A stretch of 64,000 nucleotides of DNA, from assembly GCF_002163675.1 (NCBI RefSeq), contig NZ_CP019334.1, positions 134,001-198,000 of the forward strand, given 5' to 3'. Under the pieces are notes generated by a model. The model saw nothing but the letters and a program-made list of their open reading frames with translations. It was not told the origin of the DNA and ran no database searches. The translations under genes and the position numbers were made by a program. Shown piece by piece: positions 1-6,918 of the stretch. The DNA is from Polaribacter sp. SA4-12 (GTDB taxonomy: Bacteria; Bacteroidota; Bacteroidia; Flavobacteriales; Flavobacteriaceae). Position 1 is the stretch's first letter; the number at the start of each line of letters is the position of its first letter.

Positions 1-661
1 CTTCAGCATCTTTTGTAGTTGCAGGTGTAAACTCAGGATCGTTAATTTCTTTTGTTCCAAATTTAATTGGCACTTGGTTAAAACGATTGTATTTGTTTAA
101 TAAACCTTCAATTTTACTGTCTTCTAAAAAGTCTAAAGAATCTTCAGCTATGTGTAAAATAATTTCTGTTCCTCTATCAGATTTTTCGTGTTCAACTAAA
201 GTAAATTCAGGAGAACCATCACATGTCCAATGAGCAGCAGGTGCATCTTTAAAAGACTTTGTAATTAATTCAACCTTATCTGCAACCATAAAAGCAGAGT
301 AAAAACCAAGTCCAAAATGACCAATAATCCCTGCTTCGTTGTCTTTATACTTATCTAAAAACTCTTCAGCTCCAGAAAATGCAATTTGGTTGATGTATTT
401 TTCAACCTCATCTGCAGTCATTCCTAAACCTTGATCTTTAATTGTAATTGTTTTAGCATCTTTATCAATACTAATTTCAATTTTAGCATCACCTAATTCA
501 GTTTTTGCTTCACCGATAGCAATTAAGTGCTTCAATTTAGAAGTTGCATCTGTTCCGTTAGAAATTAACTCACGTAAAAATATTTCGTGATCAGAATACA
601 AGAATTTTTTAATCAGTGGAAAAATGTTTTCTACCGATACATTAATATTTCCTTTTGCCAT
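1..661 (-). CDS. htpG: Molecular chaperone HtpG (Hsp90), N-terminal part, cut by window edge
   Basis: The reverse strand encodes about 220 residues of an Hsp90-family ATP-dependent chaperone that starts at the ATG at 661 and runs off the left edge. The GHKL ATPase domain is recognisable: an early helix with EIFLRELISNGTDA (the ATP/Mg-binding Asn lies in this helix), then KDQGLGMTADE, then the glycine-rich lid GIIGHFGLGFYSAF. Known family role: a cytosolic dimeric chaperone that remodels client proteins with DnaK. It stands alone here, divergent from the oxidoreductase gene at 812. A good Bacteroidota promoter lies 45-75 bases upstream. The rest of the ATPase domain and the middle and C-terminal domains lie outside the window. 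Confidence 0.96.
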   Translation of the reverse strand, partial: MAKGNINVSVENIFPLIKKFLYSDHEIFLRELISNGTDATSKLKHLIAIGEAKTELGDAKIEISIDKDAKTITIKDQGLGMTADEVEKYINQIAFSGAEEFLDKYKDNEAGIIGHFGLGFYSAFMVADKVELITKSFKDAPAAHWTCDGSPEFTLVEHEKSDRGTEIILHIAEDSLDFLEDSKIEGLLNKYNRFNQVPIKFGTKEINDPEFTPATTKDAE

Positions 662-707
662 TTTATGTCTGTTTTGTTTAATTTATTAATTCTGATTAAT
701 CAATAGT

Positions 708-739
708 CAAAAAAAATACCAAAATTGGTTTTGTGACAA
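708..739 (-). promoter_or_regulatory. Predicted htpG promoter (Bacteroidota sigma-A type)
   Basis: On the reverse strand a TTG (737-739) is followed after 18 bases by TATTTTTTTTG (708-718), close to the TTG-N19-TAnnTTTG consensus of Bacteroidota. A perfect palindrome TGATTAATCA (693-702) sits just downstream in the leader; whether it is an operator is unknown. Confidence 0.5.
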
Positions 740-811
740 GATGACAGAAAATCTTTTTATAACCTGAATTTTTGCTACATTTAGAAGCTATCAAAACAAG
801 ATTTAATCTTT

Positions 812-2398
812 ATGAACAATTTAGAGTACGATTATGTAATTATAGGAAGTGGTTTTGGTGGTTCTGTAAGTGCTTTGCGTTTATCAGAAAAAGGATATAA
901 AGTTTTAGTAATTGAAAAAGGAAAATGGTTTGAAGGTAAAGACTTTCCGAAAACCAATTGGAATCTTAAAAAATGGATGTGGTTTCCCAAATTCGGACTT
1001 CATGGTATTTTTAAAATGACATTTTTAAATCATGTTACTGTTTTATCTGGTGTAGGAGTAGGAGGTGGTTCTTTAACCTATGCAAACACATTACCGATTC
1101 CTAAAGGAGATTTTTTTAAAACAGGTAGTTGGGCAAGTTTAAATTCTTGGCAAGAAGTTTTAAAACCTTTTTATAAAACTGCACATAAAATGTTAGGTGC
1201 TGCAACAAATCCTAAATTGCATGATTCTGATTTGTTAATAAAAGAGATTGCAAAAGATTTAGGAAAAGAAAAAGATTTTGAAGCGACTAAAGTGGCTGTC
1301 TTTTTTGGAGAACCTGGTAAAACAGTTAAAGATCCTTATTTTAATGGTAAAGGTCCAGATAGAAAAGGCTGTATTCATTGTGGCGCTTGCATGACAGGTT
1401 GTAGGTACAATTCTAAAAATACTTTAGATAAAAATTACTTGTATTTAGCACAACAATTAGGTGCAAAAATAATTGCAGAAAAAGAAGTATTTAATATTGA
1501 AGCTTTAAACGAAAGTGATTCTTCTAAAGGATATACTGTTAGTTATAAAGCAAGTATTGGTAAAAAGAAGAAGGAAAGTATCACTACAAAAGGTGTCATT
1601 TTTTCTGGTGGAGTTATGGGTACAATACCAATATTATTAAAACTGAAAGAAACCTCTTTACCAAATTTATCCAACTTTGTTGGAAAAGATATAAGAACAA
1701 ACAATGAATCGTTATTGTCAGTTACATCAACAAAAGAAGACAATAAAGATTATTCTAAAGGAATTGCAATTGGTTCTATTTTGCATACTGATAAAAATAG
1801 CCATTTAGAACCTGTTAGATATGCAAAAGGTTCTAGTTTTTATAGAATGTTAATGTTGCCAACAGTTAAAAGTAAATTTGCGATTTTAAGAATATTAGGA
1901 ATCTTTAAATTGATTTTGACAGCGCCAATTCGGTTTATAAAAACTGTTTTTGTGAAAAATTACGCACAAAAAACAACCATTTTGTTATTTATGCAATCGT
2001 TAGATAGTACGTTACAAATTAAAAAAGGAAAATTCACAAAAATGAAATCGGTTGCACCAAAAGGAGGAAAGCCAGATGCATTTATTCCTGAAGCAATTTC
2101 TTTAGGAAAACAAGTAGGAGAAAAAGTAGATGGAATGCCCTATTCTAGTTTTACAGATGTTTTATTAGGTACCACAACAACAGCACATATTTTAGGAGGC
2201 GCTGTTATGGGAAAAGATATAAACTCTGGTGTAATCGATAAAAAATGTAATGTTTATGGTTACACAAATATGATGGTTTGCGATGGTTCTATGATTTCTG
2301 CATACCCTGGCGTAAATCCTTCATTGTCTATAACCGCAATTTCTGAATATGCAATGAGTAACATTCCTAATAAAAATGAAATCACTTTTTTATTATGA
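812..2398 (+). CDS. GMC-family FAD-dependent oxidoreductase (cholesterol-oxidase-like)
   Basis: The 528-residue protein opens with an FAD-binding Rossmann motif, YVIIGSGFGGSVSALRL (residues 8-24), and the acidic end of the second strand, VIEKG. The C-terminal GMC domain has HILGGAVMG, with a probable catalytic His at about residue 459, and MVCDGSMISAYPGVNPSLSI. This fits the bacterial branch of the glucose-methanol-choline family that includes cholesterol oxidases; the substrate (an alcohol or sterol) cannot be read from sequence. A CxxCxxCxxxC motif at residues 187-197 resembles a 4Fe-4S ligand set. No signal peptide is visible, so it is probably cytosolic. It lies 93 bases before a ketoacyl-ACP synthase III gene and may be co-transcribed with it. 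Confidence 0.85.
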   Translation: MNNLEYDYVIIGSGFGGSVSALRLSEKGYKVLVIEKGKWFEGKDFPKTNWNLKKWMWFPKFGLHGIFKMTFLNHVTVLSGVGVGGGSLTYANTLPIPKGDFFKTGSWASLNSWQEVLKPFYKTAHKMLGAATNPKLHDSDLLIKEIAKDLGKEKDFEATKVAVFFGEPGKTVKDPYFNGKGPDRKGCIHCGACMTGCRYNSKNTLDKNYLYLAQQLGAKIIAEKEVFNIEALNESDSSKGYTVSYKASIGKKKKESITTKGVIFSGGVMGTIPILLKLKETSLPNLSNFVGKDIRTNNESLLSVTSTKEDNKDYSKGIAIGSILHTDKNSHLEPVRYAKGSSFYRMLMLPTVKSKFAILRILGIFKLILTAPIRFIKTVFVKNYAQKTTILLFMQSLDSTLQIKKGKFTKMKSVAPKGGKPDAFIPEAISLGKQVGEKVDGMPYSSFTDVLLGTTTTAHILGGAVMGKDINSGVIDKKCNVYGYTNMMVCDGSMISAYPGVNPSLSITAISEYAMSNIPNKNEITFLL

Positions 2399-2491
2399 AG
2401 ACAAAACCGCTATTTTAGCTTTTTTGTAAAGAAGTTATTTTATCACTAAATTAGCTAAAACAAATAATAAGAAATCAAAATATATATATAA

Positions 2492-3499
2492 ATGTATAAC
2501 TCAAAAATAACAGGTTTAGGTTACTATGTCCCTGATAACGTTGTTACTAATGACGACTTAAAGGAGTTTATGGAAACTTCTGACGAATGGATTCAAGAAC
2601 GAACAGGAATTAAAGAAAGACGTTGGATAGATCCAAAAACAGGAGATACAACAGCAGTTATGGGAGCAAAAGCTGCTAGAATTGCAATTGAAAGAGCAGG
2701 ATTAACAAAAGATAATATCGATTTTATTGTGTTTGCAACCTTAAGTCCAGATATGTATTTTCCTGGAGGTGGAGTGCAAGTACAAGATATGTTAGATATG
2801 CCAACAATTGGTGCTTTAGATGTACGTAATCAATGTTCTGGTTTTATTTATGCGATGTCTGTTGCAGACCAGTTTATAAAAACAGGAATGTATAAAAACA
2901 TTTTAGTTATTGGTGCAGAAAACCATTCTGGTGGATTAGAAAAATCGACAAGAGGAAGAAATGTTTCTGTGATTTTTGGTGATGGAGCAGGAGCTGCAGT
3001 ACTTTCTAGATCTGAAGAAGCAGGAAAAGGAATTTTATCTACGCATTTACATTCTCAAGGAAAACATGCAAAAGAATTGGTTTTAGAAGGACCTTCTACA
3101 CAACGTTGGGTTCCAGAAATTTTAGAAGCAAATGATCCAGATGATATTTCTTATTATCCTTATATGAATGGGCAATTTGTTTTTAAACATGCAATTACAC
3201 GTTTTTCTGAAGCGATAGTAGAAGGTTTAGAAGCAAATAATTTACAGAAAGAAGATATAGATATGTTAATTCCTCATCAAGCGAATTTACGTATTGCACA
3301 ATTTATACAAAGAAAATTTAAATTGTCTGATGACAAGGTTTTTAATAATATTCAAAAATACGGAAACACTACTGCTGCTTCTGTAATTATTGCATTAACT
3401 GAAGCTTGGGAAAAAGGAAAAATTAAAGATGGAGACTTAGTTGTTTTGGCTGCTTTTGGTAGTGGTTTTACTTGGGGTTCTGTAATTATTAAATGGTAA
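2492..3499 (+). CDS. 3-oxoacyl-ACP synthase III family protein (FabH-like)
   Basis: The 335-residue protein has the KASIII catalytic triad: Cys115 in VRNQCSGF, His262 in LIPHQAN and Asn292 in YGNTTAAS, matching the Cys-His-Asn order of FabH. The N-terminus, GLGYYVPDNVVTNDDL, and ERTGIKERRW are typical. Family members condense acetyl-CoA or another acyl-CoA with malonyl-ACP to start fatty-acid synthesis; related enzymes start alkene, polyketide or resorcinol pathways. It is not next to plsX or rpmF, the usual neighbours of the housekeeping fabH, so it may be a secondary paralogue. A strong hairpin terminator follows. The family call is firm; the precise substrate is not known. Confidence 0.88.
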   Translation: MYNSKITGLGYYVPDNVVTNDDLKEFMETSDEWIQERTGIKERRWIDPKTGDTTAVMGAKAARIAIERAGLTKDNIDFIVFATLSPDMYFPGGGVQVQDMLDMPTIGALDVRNQCSGFIYAMSVADQFIKTGMYKNILVIGAENHSGGLEKSTRGRNVSVIFGDGAGAAVLSRSEEAGKGILSTHLHSQGKHAKELVLEGPSTQRWVPEILEANDPDDISYYPYMNGQFVFKHAITRFSEAIVEGLEANNLQKEDIDMLIPHQANLRIAQFIQRKFKLSDDKVFNNIQKYGNTTAASVIIALTEAWEKGKIKDGDLVVLAAFGSGFTWGSVIIKW

Positions 3500-3524
3500 T
3501 ATTTTACGATTATTTATAAATATT

Positions 3525-3557
3525 AAAAAAGGTGCTACATTTTGTAGCACCTTTTTT
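3525..3557 (+). terminator. Rho-independent terminator after the FabH-like gene
   Basis: Perfect hairpin GGTGCTACA-TTT-TGTAGCACC, preceded by an A run and followed by TTTTTT, 25 bases after the stop codon. Confidence 0.9.
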
Positions 3558-3580
3558 AATTAAAATTTTATTGATTCGAT

Positions 3581-3688
3581 AACGTGTTTCAGCAACTAAT
3601 TTAGCAAACAAAAATGAACCAGAGGAAATTCCGAAGGAATTTCCAAGTAGGCGAGTACTAGCAATGAATTATACACGTTGTTACAAAC
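3581..3688. repeat. Palindromic attC-like element, 3' side of the lipoprotein cassette
   Basis: Nested symmetry: outer arms AACGTGT (3581-3587) and ACACGTT (3673-3679) enclose a perfect inner hairpin GGAAATTCC-GAA-GGAATTTCC (3624-3644). The 9-mer GTTACAAAC (3680-3688) abutting the outer arm recurs in inverted form at 4168-4176, on the other side of the lipoprotein gene. Size (about 100 bases), imperfect long-range pairing and position immediately after the stop of a lone gene resemble integron attC sites or similar dispersed folded elements. No integrase is present in the window. Confidence 0.5.
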
Positions 3689-3692
3689 AGTT

Positions 3693-4145
3693 TTATTTGT
3701 AGAAAATTTTTCCTTCGTGTAATACCAAAAAATCCGCTACATTATCATAGGATGCTTCTTGAGCTTGAATTACAAGTTGAGCTGAAGAAATTTTCAAAAT
3801 TTTTGACGTATTCGATGTTCCATTATTAAATGTAAGTCTCAGATCCTGTTCATAAATTTCCCAATTGAATTCAGAAACTTGACCATTTGGTATAAATGTT
3901 GATCCAGTTCCGTCGTCATTAAAGATTAACTTTCTACCATTATTACTTTGATTTTCGTTATTTTCAACATCTTCTTTCGTGAAGTCAGAGTTTCCTTTTT
4001 CTGTAAAACTCAACATCTCATAGTAATTATAAGTCCAAGGGCTTTTTTGAGTCAATAATTCAGATTCATTAATATTATCCTCTGATGAGCAAGAAATAAA
4101 AAATATTCCAGATAATATTCCAATGATTAATAATGTCTTTTTCAT
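3693..4145 (-). CDS. Small predicted lipoprotein, unknown function
   Basis: The 150-residue protein has a lipoprotein signal peptide: KK, a hydrophobic stretch and a lipobox ending in FFISC at Cys19, followed by SSEDN. An acidic stretch after the lipidated Cys is compatible with surface export in Bacteroidota, though this is only suggestive. The mature part, about 130 residues, is polar with short strands such as KLIFNDDGTGSTF and FNWEIYEQDLRLTF. This pattern recalls lipocalin-like lipoproteins of Bacteroidota, but the match is by eye only. The gene stands alone, in opposite orientation to the gene on its left, between two palindromic elements that share an inverted 9-mer. It looks like cargo of a mobile cassette. 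Confidence 0.7.
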   Translation of the reverse strand: MKKTLLIIGILSGIFFISCSSEDNINESELLTQKSPWTYNYYEMLSFTEKGNSDFTKEDVENNENQSNNGRKLIFNDDGTGSTFIPNGQVSEFNWEIYEQDLRLTFNNGTSNTSKILKISSAQLVIQAQEASYDNVADFLVLHEGKIFYK

Positions 4146-4167
4146 TCGTAATTTTCGGTTTTTAATT

Positions 4168-4218
4168 GTTTGTAACTTAAGACGGTTATGATGTCGTTTT
4201 AATGACTTATAATCGGCG
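4168..4218. repeat. Second palindromic element, 5' side of the lipoprotein cassette
   Basis: GTTTGTAAC (4168-4176) is the inverted copy of the 9-mer at 3680-3688. It is followed by an imperfect palindrome with arms GACGGTTATGATGTC (4181-4195) and GACTTATAATCGGCG (4204-4218). The two arms pair with a few mismatches around a short T/A loop. Its sequence differs from the element at 3581, as attC-like sites of neighbouring cassettes usually do. Confidence 0.42.
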
Positions 4219-4268
4219 TTAGCGAAAGTTAGTTTTTTTTAAGTTTAGAAACAAACTAAACTAGTTTT

Positions 4269-6689
4269 CTACAAAACACCACCACTTCCTTGGGTTTCGT
4301 TATTTTCTCTATGTTTTCTATTTCTTGCTCTGTTTTTTCCGCCACCAAAATTGTAAGAAAAACCAAGATAAACTGAGCTGTACTCTAAAGTGAATTCTCC
4401 TGTTTGTGTAAATGGGTTTGTAGCAGAAAAATCTAATTTGTAACCATCAAAAATATCGGTTCCTCTTAAAGAAATTGCTCCATTTCCTTTTAAAACAGAC
4501 AATTGTGCAGCAGCGTTTATTACACAATAAGGTTTTGTTTTAAATTGTACACCTTCACTTTTTCCTCTATAAACACTAGATAATTGAAAACTTAATTTTT
4601 TAGTCGCTTTAAAATTGTTGCTCACTCTTGCACTAAATAGCGTGTTTTTAATGCTTTCGTGTTTGTTGTTTATCAATCCTTGGCTATCTTGTATGTATAA
4701 GTTCGTACTTGGTCTAAAAGACCACCAACTGGTTGGTTTAAAACTAGAAGAAAACTCAAAGCCATAACTATCTGCATTTTCATAATTTGCATACGATAGT
4801 ATTTGTCTGTTTTCATTGGTAAGATCTGTGTTTACAATTCTACCAATTTTATCTTTTGTGCTTCTGTAAAAAGTACCAAAAGAAAGATATCCTTTCTTAA
4901 TATTTCTGGTGTAATTTATTTCAAACGAATTGGTGAATTGTGGTTGTAAAGTACTGTTACCAACAGAAGTTGTTAATGGAGAAGTCCATTCTTGTATTGT
5001 GGAAACTTGTGTTACGCCTGGTCTGTCTACTCTTCTGCTATAACCAACTTGAAACTCGTTTTTATCTGAGACATAATAAGTAAAATATGCAGAAGGATAT
5101 AATGTTAAAAAGGCATCATTATAAGGTTCTATTGTTGCTTGTGCTGTGTTAGAGAACAAACCATCTACTATAAAATGTTCTAAACGCAATCCTCCTTGAA
5201 AAGCTAATTTTTTAAACTTTTTACTATAATTTACATAACCAGAATATATTTTTCGATCATAATTAAATGTAGAATTTCCTCTAGTAGTAGAAGTAAGGCT
5301 TCCAACAATTTCTACTTCTTGATCTGTAATAATATTGTTAAACGTATTTTGAATTCTCGCTTCTAAACCGAGTTCTAATTTTCCGCCAGAAATAGGTTTT
5401 GTATAATCTAAATTGGCTAAAAAAGTATCTGAATTGTTGGTAATAGTATTGGTGTAATTATAGATTTTAGAACTTGGGTTTACAGTTTCTTTTATAAAAT
5501 CGTTTTCCGGACTTGTCGTTTTTGTATAATTAATTTCGAACTCTATGTTTTGTCCTTTGTCATCCAAATCTAACTTATAATCAATATTGTAAGCTTGTTC
5601 ATTTATGTCGAATTGAGCAAAGTTCGTCGAATTAAATATTTGATTATTGTTTTCAATAACTTCTGTGTCTACACTAAAATCGGTGTCTGCAATATTTTGA
5701 GAAGTATAAAAAGAAACCGTATTTTTTTTGTTGATGTAAAAATCGACACCCGCTTTTATATAATTACTAGTACTGTTGTCTAAATAATTAATGTCTTGGG
5801 TTAGGTCTTTATCACTTCTATCAAAAAACGAGAACGTTTCAAATTTTCCTATATCAAAACTATAATTTGCATAAACATTTACTTTTCCTTTTCTGTAATT
5901 TAAATCTAAGGATGCAGTAGGTCTTGTGTTTATACTATGCTCTACACCAATATTTATAGAACCATTAAAACCAATGGTTGTATTCTTTTTTAGAATAAAA
6001 TTGATAATTCCACACATTCCTTCAGGGTTTTGTTTTGCAGAAGGGTTTGTAATGAGTTCTACACTTTTAATAGAAGCTGCAGGAATTTGTTTTAGTAATT
6101 TTGAAGGAGATAAATTAGACGGTTTTCCATCTATTAAAACACGCACATTATTGTTGCCTCTTAAGTTTATAGTACCAGCACTAAAATCTACTTGAACAGA
6201 AGGTATGTTTTCTAACAATTGTAAAGAGTTTGTGCCAGCAGAAGCTAAGTCTTTACCAACATGTATTACCTTTCTGTCTATTTTTTGAACAATGGTTGAG
6301 GTTTCAGAGAGTACAATAACTTCATCTAAAGTGTTAGATTCTTCTTCTAAATGAATTATAGAAATATCTATTTTTGGTTGATTTTCTGACAACTCAATAG
6401 TTCTTTTTATGGTTTTATAACCAATAAATTGAATTTCAATAAAAATAGTTTTTAAAGGGAGTTGTTCTATCAGAAAATTACCTTGGGCATCTGTAATTCC
6501 GCCAGAAAAAATGGCATTACTTTCGTCTTTACAGACGATGTTTACGTAGGGTAAAGTTTTTTTCGATTTAGAATCGATAATTTTCCCTGTAAATACTCCA
6601 ATATTTTTTATTACCTTTTTTTTATTTTTTGCATAAAAAGAAAGTGATAAAAAAATGAGTATTAGGGGTACAAACTTTTTCATAATCAT
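4269..6689 (-). CDS. Outer-membrane beta-barrel receptor, TonB-dependent-receptor type (paralogue 1)
   Basis: The 806-residue protein has a signal peptide (the start may be the first ATG at 6689 or the Met two codons later, MKKFVPLILIF), then a carboxypeptidase-like regulatory beta-sandwich at about residues 30-115 (TGKIIDSKSKKTLPYVNIV). A plug-like segment follows (DEVIVLSE, VDFSAGTINLRGNNNVRVLIDGKPS). A long alternating-strand barrel ends in aromatic strands (YLGFSYNFGGG) and a basic tail. This is the architecture of the OMP beta-barrel family 3 group found in tandem in Bacteroidota. The ligand is unknown. It lies 229 bases downstream of a full-length paralogue on the same strand. Confidence 0.85.
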   Translation of the reverse strand: MIMKKFVPLILIFLSLSFYAKNKKKVIKNIGVFTGKIIDSKSKKTLPYVNIVCKDESNAIFSGGITDAQGNFLIEQLPLKTIFIEIQFIGYKTIKRTIELSENQPKIDISIIHLEEESNTLDEVIVLSETSTIVQKIDRKVIHVGKDLASAGTNSLQLLENIPSVQVDFSAGTINLRGNNNVRVLIDGKPSNLSPSKLLKQIPAASIKSVELITNPSAKQNPEGMCGIINFILKKNTTIGFNGSINIGVEHSINTRPTASLDLNYRKGKVNVYANYSFDIGKFETFSFFDRSDKDLTQDINYLDNSTSNYIKAGVDFYINKKNTVSFYTSQNIADTDFSVDTEVIENNNQIFNSTNFAQFDINEQAYNIDYKLDLDDKGQNIEFEINYTKTTSPENDFIKETVNPSSKIYNYTNTITNNSDTFLANLDYTKPISGGKLELGLEARIQNTFNNIITDQEVEIVGSLTSTTRGNSTFNYDRKIYSGYVNYSKKFKKLAFQGGLRLEHFIVDGLFSNTAQATIEPYNDAFLTLYPSAYFTYYVSDKNEFQVGYSRRVDRPGVTQVSTIQEWTSPLTTSVGNSTLQPQFTNSFEINYTRNIKKGYLSFGTFYRSTKDKIGRIVNTDLTNENRQILSYANYENADSYGFEFSSSFKPTSWWSFRPSTNLYIQDSQGLINNKHESIKNTLFSARVSNNFKATKKLSFQLSSVYRGKSEGVQFKTKPYCVINAAAQLSVLKGNGAISLRGTDIFDGYKLDFSATNPFTQTGEFTLEYSSVYLGFSYNFGGGKNRARNRKHRENNETQGSGGVL

Positions 6690-6851
6690 ATTTTAAGCTT
6701 GTAATATTCATAGCAAACAAGGTCTTACAAGCTAGTATAAATGTAATAAAATTTTGGTTATAAAAAAATTTCCATTTTCTACTATATTAAATTTCAAAGT
6801 TTAGTTTTTTTTGATGTTTATAAATGATTTTTAAAGGTAGTTTTAGACTAT

Positions 6852-6890
6852 AAAAAAAACTTGAATTTCTGCATCGCAGAATCCAAGTTT
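6852..6890 (-). terminator. Terminator of the upstream receptor paralogue
   Basis: Read on the reverse strand: a stem AAACTTGGATTCTGC / GCAGAAATTCAAGTTT with an ATC-type loop and slight mismatches, followed by an eight-T run, 30 bases after the stop of the gene at 6919-9363. The two receptor genes are therefore probably separate transcription units. Confidence 0.8.
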
Positions 6891-6918
6891 AAGAATCAAA
6901 AGTAATCATTTTGTTTTA

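Noticed and set aside
4236..4262. Hairpin AGTTTAG / CTAAACT as terminator of the receptor gene at 4269
   Set aside because: On the reverse strand it is followed by an A run rather than a T run, so it does not fit an intrinsic terminator.
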